The position numbers and the translations under genes were made by a program. 6,745 bases of DNA from Nitrospiraceae bacterium (GTDB lineage: Bacteria; Nitrospirota; Thermodesulfovibrionia; Thermodesulfovibrionales; UBA1546), in contig DOHC01000185.1 in assembly GCA_003535475.1 (NCBI GenBank), positions 1 through 6,745 on the forward strand, written 5' to 3'. The notes below the pieces were generated by a model. It worked only from the letters and a program-made list of their open reading frames with translations. It ran no database searches and was not told the DNA's origin. Positions 1 through 6,194 of the stretch are shown piece by piece (positions within the stretch are counted from its first letter, which is position 1; each line of letters begins with the position of its first letter).

Positions 1-17
1 CCCCGACTCGATCGGGG
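1..17. repeat. Inverted repeat at the window edge (possible REP-like element or upstream terminator)
   Basis: CCCCGA (1-6) and TCGGGG (12-17) are perfect inverted copies around a 5-base loop. The next bases on the right are AATCC, so the stem may continue with GGATT to the left of base 1, which cannot be seen. No T-run follows directly. It could be the end of a dispersed palindromic repeat, or the hairpin of a terminator for the preceding gene. Nothing else is recognisable in 18-45. Confidence 0.4.
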
Positions 18-45
18 AATCCAGAGGGTTTGTCATTTATATGAT

Positions 46-74
46 TTTCAACTTTTTTACGAAAGAACTAAAAT
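46..74 (+). promoter_or_regulatory. Weak candidate promoter for glmM
   Basis: TAAAAT (69-74) matches the sigma-70 -10 consensus at five of six positions and lies about 40 bases before the glmM start. The hexamer 17 bases upstream, TTTCAA (46-51), is a poor -35. The surrounding 50-100 stretch is very AT-rich, which favours promoters but also produces chance matches. glmM could equally be read from an upstream gene outside the window. Confidence 0.25.
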
Positions 75-113
75 TAATGAATTTTTATAGTTTTTAATCT
101 TGCGGAGAGAAAG

Positions 114-1457
114 ATGAAACTTTTTGGTACAGACGGCATAAGAGGCAGAGTAAATAAACATCCAATGACTCCTGAAAATGTGCTCAGGATCGGAATGGCA
201 GCAGCTAAGGTTCTGAGGAAAAAGCACGGCAGGAATATGGTTCTGATAGGAAAGGACACAAGACTTTCAGGGTATATGATAGAAAGCGCCCTTACCTCAG
301 GGATTTGTTCGATGGGGATGAACGTAACGCTTGTGGGGCCTATACCGACTCCCGGAGTGGCATTTCTTACAAGGGCTTTAAGGCTTGACGCAGGGATCGT
401 GATATCAGCATCACATAATCCTTACGAGGATAACGGAATAAAGTTCTTTTCATCTGACGGGTTCAAGCTTCCCGATGAAATAGAAAAGAGTATTGAAGAA
501 CTTGTTGTGGATGACGGGCTCGGGACAAAAAGACCTTCCGGTTCTGATATAGGAAAGGCATACAGGCTTGATGATGCAACAGGCAGGTATATTGAGTATA
601 TAAAGTCAACGGTGCCAAAAGGCATGACACTTGAAGGGATAAAGGTTGTTGTTGACTGTGCAAACGGCGCTGCATATAAGACGACTCCGTGGGTTCTGCG
701 TGAACTCGGCGCTGAGGTTATAGTGATAAATGATAAGCCGGACGGTATCAATATTAATGACGGGTGCGGTGCGCTCTATCCTGAAATGCTTCAGAAGGCA
801 GTCAGGCAGCACAGGGCTCATGCCGGCATTGCGCATGACGGCGATGCTGACAGGACGATTTTCTGTGATGAAAAGGCCAAAATCATAAACGGAGATCAGA
901 TAATAGGGATATGCGCGCTTGAATTTAAGCGGGAAGGAAGGCTTAAAGGCAATACTGTTATCTCCACAGTCATGAGCAACCTTGGCCTTGAACACTATCT
1001 TGCAAAGAACGGGATTAAATTTATAAGGACAAAGGTCGGAGACAGTGTTGTTGCTGAGAAGATGAGAGCAGGCGGATATAATTTTGGAGGAGAACAGTCA
1101 GGGCATATAATATTTTCTGATTACAATACAACAGGAGACGGGCCTATAACAGCTCTTCATGTTCTTTATCTGATGACGAAAAGAGGCAAGCCTTTCTCCA
1201 AGCTCGTATCTGATATAACGCTGTATCCTCAGGTTCTTATAAATGTTGAGGCAGAAAAGAGAAAGGACTTTAAATCAATCCCTGAGATAGGGTCAGCAAT
1301 TAGGAAGGCTGAGGAAAGACTCGCCGGCAATGGCAGGATACTTGTAAGGCCGTCAGGCACAGAGCCAAAGATAAGAGTGATGGTTGAGGGTAAAGAGAGG
1401 CGATTGATAGAGAAGCTGGGGAATGAAATCGCAAAAGTTGTGAGAGAATATTTGTAA
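114..1457 (+). CDS. glmM: Phosphoglucosamine mutase GlmM
   Basis: This cytoplasmic enzyme interconverts glucosamine-6-phosphate and glucosamine-1-phosphate, the step before GlmU in UDP-GlcNAc synthesis for peptidoglycan and lipopolysaccharide. The 447-residue length is normal for the family and all four alpha-D-phosphohexomutase signatures are present. The N-terminal FGTDGIRG lies at 4-11. The catalytic phosphoserine loop is ISASHNP, with the active serine at 100. The metal-binding loop DGDADR is at 242-247. The sugar-binding GGEQSGHI is at 325-332, and the C-terminal phosphate-binding loop RPSGTEPKIRVM is at 412-423. Serine after ISA and the GEQSGH motif favour GlmM over phosphomannomutase/phosphoglucomutase. 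The ATG at 114 is preceded by GGAGAG (104-109), a good ribosome binding site, and begins directly at the conserved MKLFGTDGIRG. comEC follows after 16 bases on the same strand, suggesting co-transcription. Confidence 0.97.
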   Translation: MKLFGTDGIRGRVNKHPMTPENVLRIGMAAAKVLRKKHGRNMVLIGKDTRLSGYMIESALTSGICSMGMNVTLVGPIPTPGVAFLTRALRLDAGIVISASHNPYEDNGIKFFSSDGFKLPDEIEKSIEELVVDDGLGTKRPSGSDIGKAYRLDDATGRYIEYIKSTVPKGMTLEGIKVVVDCANGAAYKTTPWVLRELGAEVIVINDKPDGININDGCGALYPEMLQKAVRQHRAHAGIAHDGDADRTIFCDEKAKIINGDQIIGICALEFKREGRLKGNTVISTVMSNLGLEHYLAKNGIKFIRTKVGDSVVAEKMRAGGYNFGGEQSGHIIFSDYNTTGDGPITALHVLYLMTKRGKPFSKLVSDITLYPQVLINVEAEKRKDFKSIPEIGSAIRKAEERLAGNGRILVRPSGTEPKIRVMVEGKERRLIEKLGNEIAKVVREYL

Positions 1458-1473
1458 ATAATACGGGTTAACA

Positions 1474-3912
1474 ATGGCATTTTTCATCTCATTTCTTGCC
1501 GGTGTCATTCTGTTTTATTCATTTCATTATTTTCCCTTCACGAGCAGCCTGATATTTTTTCTATCTCTGGTCCTTCTGATTTTTAAGAAAAGATATCTGC
1601 TGATCCCTGTCCTTGTTTTCGGAGTTTTATATGCCTTTTTCAGATATGCGCCTGAGACTGATTTTTCTAATATCAGGGGAAAAGAAATAATCGTATCAGG
1701 GGTGTTCAGTTCAGATGCAGTTACGACACCTACAGGAAAATTTATTCAGGAATTTCGTGTAAGCTCAGGAGCTGCAAAGGAGACAGGGAAGCAATTAAGA
1801 GAGATTGAGGAGAGAGATATATTTATTTTCTCTGATAGTGAGTTTGCGGTTGGAAACCGATATGAGATAGCAGTCAAGATAGGCAGAGACAATAGAAAGT
1901 TCAATCCCGGAATGACCGAAAACAACAATCTCTATGCGAACCTTGTTGGAGTCAACGACTTAAGGGGCGGTAAAAAAAGTGTATGGGCAGTGTTTGAAGA
2001 TGCAAGAGCGAGACTTAACAGGCATATATCAGACAACTTCAATGATGATTCAGGCGCCCTTGTTTCTGCCATAACCACAGGCAATAGAGGCAACATGAGC
2101 GATAACTTGAAAGATGCCTTTAACTCAACAGGACTCGCACATATCTTAAGCATTTCAGGCACACATTTCGGAATCTTCTCTGTTCTCCTGTTTGGCATAT
2201 TCAGGTTTGCAATAAAATTTCTGCCGTACAGTTTGCTCCAGAGGATTACACTCTATGTAACGCCATCTCAGGGAGCAGCAGTTCTCTGCCTTCCGTTCAT
2301 GCTTGCATATCTTGCTCTTTCAGGATGGAGCATTCCGGCAGTTAGGTCTTTTATAATGATAAGCCTGTTTCTCATCGGTCTTTTGATAGGCAGGAAAAGA
2401 TTCTGGCTTAATTCACTCTTGTTTGCTGCATTTTTGATTGTCTTGTGGAATCCCGAGGCTCTGTTCAGCCTTTCTTTTCAGCTCTCATTCCTTGCAGTGC
2501 TGTTTATCGGGTTTTCAATAGGCTATGAAAAAGACAAGGACAACCCTGAAGCGCAGGATAGCAGAGGTGCAGACGAACAAAAATTACTGCCACATTTTTT
2601 CGCTTCTGCAATTAGGATATTGCGGGCTTCTGTTTTGCTTACGTTTGCAGCCTCTATGGGAACAGCGCCTCTGGTGGCATATCACTTTCATTATTTTTCG
2701 GTTATATCTCCACTTTCCAATCTCTTAATCACGCCGCTTATAGGTTTTGTGCTCTTGCCGTTGTCGCTGATATCGTCTTTTGTATTTTTTTTTACAGGGC
2801 ATTATATGTTCGGCTCTCTGGTAGAAGTAGTTGCTGATATTACTGTTTATCTCGTGAGATTTATGGCGGAATTCCAGCTTTCAGATATAAAGATTCCCGC
2901 ATTCCCCCTGTTTGCAGCAATAATTTTTTATGCGGGATTTGTTTTTTATTTTTTCGTAAGCAAGAAGAAACCGGTTCCTGTAATCACTTCTCTCCTGATG
3001 ATAGTCTATTTGTCAGCGCATATCTTTTTAAGAGGCGGCGAAATGGGAATCACTTATCTTGATGTCGGGCAGGGAGACGGAGCAGTAATAGAACTTCCTG
3101 ATAAAAAAGTTGTTGTGATGGATGCGGGGAAAAGCGGGCGCGAGGTTTCCGCATTTTTGAAATATCTCGGCATGAAAAGCATAGACGCCCTTGTTCTTTC
3201 ACATGCAGATTCTGACCACGCAGGAGGAACAGATTATCTCAAGGCACATTTTAAGGTTAAAGAGATGTGGGACAGCGGCCGTATTATCTATCAGGAAGGA
3301 AACAGCACGGGCATAGTTCGCAGGATTCTTGAGCGGGGCGATGTGATTGAAGGTGAAGGATATAAGATGTACGTGCTTCATCCATACAAAGAATTTTATA
3401 CCATGAATGGAGACAGCAATAACGGGGGGAATAACAGTTCATTGGTATTAAAGATAGAAGGCAGTAAGAAGTCATTCTTATTCACAGGAGATATTGAAGA
3501 GGAAGCACAAGAGGATATAATCCATCTCGGCAAATGGCTTAAGAGTGATGTTGTTAAAATCCCGCATCACGGCGGAAAGACATCAGCGTATAAACCATTC
3601 TATGATGCAGCATCTCCTGAGATTGCAGTGATAAGCGTGGGAAGAGATAATGCCCATGGACATCCGCATCAGGAAACGCTTGAAATGCTATCCAATGTGA
3701 GAAGCAATCCCCCCACCCCCCCTTTGCTAAGGGGGGGTGGGGGGATTGCTTCTGTGACAAAGGTATATAGAACTGACACGAATGGCGCTGTAAAAATAAC
3801 AGAAAAGGATGGCAGGCTTGAAGTTAAAACTTACAAGGATTTCAGGTTTTCAAAGACAAAAACCTTTGCAGGAGAGGTGAAAAATATAGAGAGGCTTTTC
3901 AAAGTGTGGTGA
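1474..3912 (+). CDS. comEC: ComEC/Rec2-type DNA internalization competence protein
   Basis: Predicted inner-membrane channel that takes single-stranded DNA into the cytoplasm during natural transformation. At 812 residues it has the full three-part architecture. Residues about 1-58 are hydrophobic membrane segments, followed by a soluble DUF4131-like region to about 165. The polytopic Competence domain spans about 190-515 and carries the signature ILSISGTHFG (224-233). A metallo-beta-lactamase-like domain runs from about 524 to 780 with DVGQGDG (530-536), HADSDHAGG (577-585), TGDIEEE (671-677), IPHHGGKTS (696-704) and HGHPH (728-732), followed by KVYRTDTNG (763-771). The metal-ligand-like His/Asp residues look intact. 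The ATG at 1474 has only a weak ribosome binding site (GGG around 1464), so coupling to glmM translation 16 bases upstream is plausible. The oddity is an in-frame palindromic insertion covering codons 743-761 (separate entry). Other competence genes are not in view, so function in transformation is inferred from the family. Confidence 0.93.
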   Translation: MAFFISFLAGVILFYSFHYFPFTSSLIFFLSLVLLIFKKRYLLIPVLVFGVLYAFFRYAPETDFSNIRGKEIIVSGVFSSDAVTTPTGKFIQEFRVSSGAAKETGKQLREIEERDIFIFSDSEFAVGNRYEIAVKIGRDNRKFNPGMTENNNLYANLVGVNDLRGGKKSVWAVFEDARARLNRHISDNFNDDSGALVSAITTGNRGNMSDNLKDAFNSTGLAHILSISGTHFGIFSVLLFGIFRFAIKFLPYSLLQRITLYVTPSQGAAVLCLPFMLAYLALSGWSIPAVRSFIMISLFLIGLLIGRKRFWLNSLLFAAFLIVLWNPEALFSLSFQLSFLAVLFIGFSIGYEKDKDNPEAQDSRGADEQKLLPHFFASAIRILRASVLLTFAASMGTAPLVAYHFHYFSVISPLSNLLITPLIGFVLLPLSLISSFVFFFTGHYMFGSLVEVVADITVYLVRFMAEFQLSDIKIPAFPLFAAIIFYAGFVFYFFVSKKKPVPVITSLLMIVYLSAHIFLRGGEMGITYLDVGQGDGAVIELPDKKVVVMDAGKSGREVSAFLKYLGMKSIDALVLSHADSDHAGGTDYLKAHFKVKEMWDSGRIIYQEGNSTGIVRRILERGDVIEGEGYKMYVLHPYKEFYTMNGDSNNGGNNSSLVLKIEGSKKSFLFTGDIEEEAQEDIIHLGKWLKSDVVKIPHHGGKTSAYKPFYDAASPEIAVISVGRDNAHGHPHQETLEMLSNVRSNPPTPPLLRGGGGIASVTKVYRTDTNGAVKITEKDGRLEVKTYKDFRFSKTKTFAGEVKNIERLFKVW
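3701..3752. mobile_element. 52-bp palindromic MITE/REP-like element inserted in frame in comEC
   Basis: Left arm 3701-3724 and right arm 3729-3752 are perfect 24-base inverted copies around the loop TGCT (3725-3728). Each arm has the pattern GAAGCAAT, six C, A, seven C, TT. The element is flanked by direct repeats TGTGA at 3696-3700 and 3753-3757, like a 5-bp target-site duplication. Element plus one repeat is 57 bp, exactly 19 codons, and adds a peptide reading RSNPPTPPLLRGGGGIASV. Removing it joins ...EMLSNV to TKVYRTDTNG, the expected ComEC sequence. There is no coding capacity, so any movement would need a transposase in trans. In the mRNA it would form a very stable GC-rich hairpin. The palindrome and flanking repeat are seen directly; mobility is inference. 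Confidence 0.8.
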
Positions 3913-3930
3913 GGGAGTAAGGAGATACGG

Positions 3931-3978
3931 ATGAAGCTTGAGAAAAATCTTGATTATACATATTTAAAAGTGTGCTAA
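3931..3978 (+). other. Possible 15-codon small ORF between comEC and hicB
   Basis: An ATG at 3931 opens a 15-codon frame (MKLEKNLDYTYLKVC) ending with TAA at 3976-3978. It is preceded by AAGGAG (3919-3924) with a 6-base spacer, a nearly ideal ribosome binding site and better than that of comEC. It could be a leader peptide, or the surviving start of a gene that once followed comEC and was replaced by the toxin-antitoxin cassette. It could also be chance. The left arm of the 3946-3994 inverted repeat lies inside it. No homologue is recognised. Confidence 0.3.
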
Positions 3979-3994
3979 AATAGCAATCAAGATT
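3946..3994. promoter_or_regulatory. Perfect 10-bp inverted repeat bracketing the hicBA promoter (candidate operator)
   Basis: AATCTTGATT (3946-3955) and AATCAAGATT (3985-3994) are exact reverse complements separated by 29 bases. Each arm is itself a near-palindrome of AATC/GATT half-sites, so they could be two binding sites with centres 39 bp apart. They flank the candidate -10 at 3976-3981, and the right arm ends one base before the GGAGGT ribosome binding site of hicB. This arrangement fits autoregulation of a toxin-antitoxin operon. In read-through RNA it could also form a long-loop hairpin next to the ribosome binding site. Confidence 0.5.
3973..3981 (+). promoter_or_regulatory. Extended -10 promoter of the hicBA cassette
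   Basis: TGCTAAAAT combines the extended TGn motif (3973-3975) with a -10 hexamer TAAAAT (3976-3981) matching TATAAT at five of six positions. A start near 3988 would give a leader of about 20 bases containing the GGAGGT ribosome binding site (3995-4000). TTGATT (3950-3955) resembles a -35 but is 20 bases away, longer than optimal, so the extended -10 would have to do most of the work. Confidence 0.5.
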
Positions 3995-4008
3995 GGAGGT
4001 GAATTCTG

Positions 4009-4272
4009 ATGGATATATCAGTAAGAATTGAAATATTTAAAGAGGGCGATGCTTATGTGGCATTATCGCCTGAATTGAATGTCTCCAGCTTTGGCGAAAC
4101 TGTAGATGGAGCAAAGAAATCCTTCAAAGAAGCAGTTGGGGCTTTTATTGAAGAATGTGAGACTATGGGCACGCTGGAAGAAGTATTGGAAGAGTCCGGC
4201 TTTTCAAAAATCAACAATTCATGGGAATCAAGAAAACCTATTATTGAAGAAAACCTTGCCCTTGTTGTATAA
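4009..4272 (+). CDS. hicB: HicB-family type II antitoxin (short form)
   Basis: Predicted antitoxin that binds and neutralises the HicA-type RNase encoded immediately downstream. The 87-residue protein begins with the compact HicB/UPF0150 fold: strand IRIEIFKEGD-like at 4-14, YVALSPELNVSSFGET (16-31) with the typical Y-V-A-x-x-P-E-L pattern, then a helix of the ...AKKSFKEAVGAFIEE type (35-49). The remainder (50-87) is acidic and helical, and shows no clear ribbon-helix-helix or helix-turn-helix, whereas longer HicB proteins carry a DNA-binding C-terminus. Start choice is strong: GGAGGT at 3995-4000 with an 8-base spacer. The hicA start follows the stop after three bases, so translation is probably coupled. 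Antitoxin-first order is the reverse of the E. coli hicAB order but is common for short HicB pairs. Family assignment is by pattern recognition; pairing is supported by the neighbour. Confidence 0.82.
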   Translation: MDISVRIEIFKEGDAYVALSPELNVSSFGETVDGAKKSFKEAVGAFIEECETMGTLEEVLEESGFSKINNSWESRKPIIEENLALVV

Positions 4273-4275
4273 GAA

Positions 4276-4518
4276 ATGCCTGAGCATAAAATTATCCCCC
4301 TCCATTATGAAACCCTTATAAAGATTTTCGAACTTGATGGTTTTGTTGTCAAAAGGGAAAAGGGAGATCATATCATAATGACAAAGGCAGGAATTAAAAG
4401 GCCTTTGGTTATTAAAACCAGCCCAAGACTTGTCCCTGTTACGCATATACGCACTAACATGACAACTGCGGGAATGACGAGAGAAAGATTCTTTCAACTT
4501 TTAGAAAAAGAAGGGTAA
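4276..4518 (+). CDS. hicA: HicA-family mRNA interferase toxin
   Basis: Predicted small double-stranded-RNA-binding-fold ribonuclease that cleaves mRNA and arrests growth until bound by HicB. The 80-residue length is typical. The N-terminal helix includes ETLIKIFELDGFVVKREKGDHIIM (12-35), equivalent to the family pattern of a helix, GF, a basic strand and G-S/D-H, with candidate catalytic histidine at 32. The second half has LVPVTHIRTNMTTAGMTRERFFQLLEKEG (52-80), matching the HicA strand followed by the terminal helix that begins after a conserved G-M/I. GDH in place of the more common GSH is a mild variation. No ribosome binding site is evident before the ATG at 4276, which lies three bases after the hicB stop, so expression is probably coupled to the antitoxin. 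A hairpin follows at 4532-4557. Confidence 0.8.
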   Translation: MPEHKIIPLHYETLIKIFELDGFVVKREKGDHIIMTKAGIKRPLVIKTSPRLVPVTHIRTNMTTAGMTRERFFQLLEKEG

Positions 4519-4531
4519 GAATTTTACTGCC

Positions 4532-4557
4532 TGCTGAGGCATAACTGACCCTCAGCA
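4532..4557. terminator. Hairpin between convergent hicA and DUF488 genes (possible bidirectional terminator)
   Basis: TGCTGAGG (4532-4539) and CCTCAGCA (4550-4557) form a perfect 8-bp stem with a 10-base loop, in the 54-base gap between two convergent genes. A run of five T (4570-4574) lies 12 bases past the stem on the + strand, too far for a textbook intrinsic terminator, and the - strand side has only a weak T-rich stretch. The position suits a terminator; the tract does not strongly support one. Confidence 0.4.
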
Positions 4558-4572
4558 TCCCAATGGATATTT

Positions 4573-4995
4573 TTATTTCGGCGTCCAGACCTTTCCTTTG
4601 TCGATGATATGCTCTACCTGCCAGCCTCGCCTGTGAAGTTCTCTTGAAATCCACTTCCTATGGCACTTCCACGGAAACCTCTCTGCGCAAACGATTACGC
4701 TTGTGACTTTTGAGGCGATACCCTCAAGAATCTCAACTCCTTTTCCAAAGTCTTCGGTAGTCGTGTATGCTTCATAGCCTCCTTTCCTGAAACCGCCGAG
4801 TTCTTTGCCGAGAAAAACATAGTTTATGCCTTCCTTTTTCAGAAGGTTTTCAAGGTTCTCTCTTGTAAATATCGGCATTTTGCTCTTTGGAAAGCTTCTG
4901 ACATCAACAAGGGTTTTGATGTCATAGTCAAAGAGGATTTCTACAAAATCTTCCTCGCTCCTTCTGCCTGTGCCGAGTGTGTAAATCTTTTTCAC
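4573..4995 (-). CDS. DUF488 family protein of unknown biochemical role
   Basis: The 140-residue protein has the hallmarks of DUF488. These are an N-terminal strand IYTLGTGRRSEEDF (4-17, compare IYTIGHS in the family), LVDVRSFPKSKMPIF (29-43) with the conserved D31 and R33, and a GINYVFLGKELGG segment (56-68). The C-terminal signature is VCAERFPWKCHRKWISREL (102-120), with C103, E105 and the CHR triad at 111-113, and it ends in a VEHI strand. The invariant Cys, His, Arg and Asp suggest a conserved functional pocket, but no reaction is established for the family. The start is a GTG at 4995-4993. It is chosen because the conserved N-terminus begins there and the next internal Met is at residue 40; no clear ribosome binding site is seen. 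It is convergent with hicA and divergent from asd, so it is probably its own transcription unit. Confidence 0.85.
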   Translation of the reverse strand: MKKIYTLGTGRRSEEDFVEILFDYDIKTLVDVRSFPKSKMPIFTRENLENLLKKEGINYVFLGKELGGFRKGGYEAYTTTEDFGKGVEILEGIASKVTSVIVCAERFPWKCHRKWISRELHRRGWQVEHIIDKGKVWTPK

Positions 4996-5019
4996 GTCTG
5001 TTCTGCCTGTTGTTATAAT
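4991..5019 (+). promoter_or_regulatory. Strong candidate sigma-70 promoter for asd
   Basis: TATAAT (5014-5019) is a perfect -10, with an extended TG motif one base upstream (5011-5012). TTCACG (4991-4996), 17 bases before it, matches TTGACA at four of six positions. Transcription would start near 5026 and leave a leader of about 118 bases before asd. The -35 overlaps the GTG start codon of the divergent DUF488 gene (4993-4995). Confidence 0.55.
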
Positions 5020-5026
5020 GATTTCA

Positions 5027-5039
5027 ACACTGATAGTGT
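5027..5039. promoter_or_regulatory. Small palindrome at the divergent promoter region (candidate operator)
   Basis: ACACT (5027-5031), GAT, AGTGT (5035-5039) is a perfect 5-bp inverted repeat with a 3-base centre. It sits at the predicted start of asd transcription and overlaps the candidate - strand -10 for the DUF488 gene. It could bind a repressor acting on both genes, or be chance given its shortness. Confidence 0.3.
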
Positions 5040-5043
5040 AGCA
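5035..5043 (-). promoter_or_regulatory. Possible extended -10 for the DUF488 gene
   Basis: Read on the - strand, 5043-5035 is TGCTACACT: an extended TGn motif followed by TACACT, matching TATAAT at four of six positions. No convincing -35 is seen upstream. The implied leader is about 33 bases to the GTG start. Confidence 0.25.
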
Positions 5044-5143
5044 TGTTTAAAACCATAGATTAGCGTATTAAGAATAGAAATTTTCCATCTCTCTGTGATA
5101 AATTAGTAAATCCAAAATAATCAGATGAAAGGATCGGGGATAG

Positions 5144-6166
5144 ATGATTAAGAAAAAGGCCAAATACATTGTTGCCGTTGTCGGCGCAACAGGCGCGGTT
5201 GGAAATGAGATGATTGCAACCCTTGAGCAAAGGAACTTTCCAGTTGAAAAACTCAGGCTCTTTGCCTCAGAGCGTTCAGAGGGCAAAAAACTTGAATTTC
5301 AGGGAAATGAGATTCCTGTAAAGGCTTTAACTGAATCTTCATTTAAGGGGATTGACATTGCGCTTTTCTCAGCAGGCGCAGAAAGGTCAAAGGTATGGGC
5401 GCCGGTTGCGGCAAAATCAGGATGTGTTGTGGTTGACAATTCAAGCCAGTGGAGGATGGACCCTGAGATTCCGCTCGTAGTGCCGGAGGTAAATGCACAC
5501 GACCTGAAATGGCATAAGGGGATTATCGCAAACCCGAACTGCTCAACGATTCAGATGGTTGTGGTCTTAAAGCCTATACATGATGCTGCAAAGATAAAGA
5601 GGGTTGTTGTAACAACATTCCAGTCTGTATCAGGCACAGGCAAAAAGGCAATGGATGAACTGTTACAGCAGACATCCGACATACTGAATTTTAAAGAGGT
5701 AAAGTGCAATGTTTATCCTCACCAGATAGCATTTAACGTGCTTCCTCACATAGACAAGTTCCTTGAAAACGGTTACACAAAAGAAGAGATGAAGATGGTG
5801 AATGAGACAAGAAAGATAATGGGGGATGAGTCAATAAGGCTTACTGCGACCACAGTCCGCGTCCCTGTTTTCAGGTGTCACTCGGAGAGCCTGAACGTAG
5901 AGACAGAAAAAAAGATTACGCCGGATGAGGTAAGGGCAGCGCTTTCTAAAGCTCCGGGCATTGTTGTCTTTGATGCTCCTGAGAAAAATGTCTATCCCCT
6001 TCCTGTGGATGTTGCCGGCAAAGACGATACCTATGTCGGCAGGATAAGGGCGGATGAGTCAATAGAGAACGGGATAAATATGTGGATTGTAGCTGATAAT
6101 CTCAGAAAAGGCGCTGCGCTTAACGCTGTTCAGATTGCTGAAAAGCTGATTGAAATGGCAGGTTAA
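5144..6166 (+). CDS. asd: Aspartate-semialdehyde dehydrogenase
   Basis: Cytoplasmic NADP-dependent enzyme reducing aspartyl-4-phosphate to aspartate-4-semialdehyde, the branch point to lysine/diaminopimelate, threonine, methionine and isoleucine. The 340-residue length matches the shorter bacterial Asd group, as in Bacillus-type enzymes, rather than the longer E. coli form. The nucleotide-binding VGATGAVG is at 13-20, SAGAERSKVWAP at 76-87, and VVDNSSQWRMDPEIPLVVPEVN at 96-117. The catalytic cysteine lies in ANPNCSTIQ (C133). FQSVSGTGKKAMDEL (159-173) follows, and the catalytic His is in RVPVFRCHSESLN (H246). The ATG at 5144 starts just before the Rossmann strand, with AAGGAT (5129-5134) and GGGG nearer the start as possible ribosome binding sequences. 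The gene has its own candidate promoter (4991-5019). A ferredoxin-like gene follows after 28 bases and may be read from the same transcript. No missing residue or frameshift is seen. Confidence 0.97.
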   Translation: MIKKKAKYIVAVVGATGAVGNEMIATLEQRNFPVEKLRLFASERSEGKKLEFQGNEIPVKALTESSFKGIDIALFSAGAERSKVWAPVAAKSGCVVVDNSSQWRMDPEIPLVVPEVNAHDLKWHKGIIANPNCSTIQMVVVLKPIHDAAKIKRVVVTTFQSVSGTGKKAMDELLQQTSDILNFKEVKCNVYPHQIAFNVLPHIDKFLENGYTKEEMKMVNETRKIMGDESIRLTATTVRVPVFRCHSESLNVETEKKITPDEVRAALSKAPGIVVFDAPEKNVYPLPVDVAGKDDTYVGRIRADESIENGINMWIVADNLRKGAALNAVQIAEKLIEMAG

Positions 6167-6194
6167 GAAAAATTTAAAATTTGATTTTCCGAAT

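Noticed and set aside
606..995. 129-codon reverse-strand ORF inside glmM
   Set aside because: It is fully covered by glmM motifs on the + strand, has no recognisable domain, and is a shadow frame.
3731..3744. G-quadruplex from the G7-T-G6 run
   Set aside because: Only two G-runs are present and the complementary C-runs 7 bases away would favour the perfect hairpin.
3701..3752. Rho-independent terminator within comEC
   Set aside because: The stem is strong but no U-tract follows, and the comEC frame continues through it into conserved motifs.
3554..3760. 68-codon reverse-strand ORF containing a Pro/Gly-rich segment similar to the one in ComEC
   Set aside because: It is the antisense reading of the same palindrome, which looks alike on both strands, and it lies wholly inside comEC with no ribosome binding site.
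3950..3981. Classical -35/-10 pair TTGATT and TAAAAT before hicB
   Set aside because: The spacer is 20 bases, too long for a normal sigma-70 promoter, so only the extended -10 is called.
4106..4321. 71-codon + strand ORF overlapping hicB and hicA
   Set aside because: It is a lysine-rich out-of-frame reading without a ribosome binding site, while both overlapping genes have family motifs.
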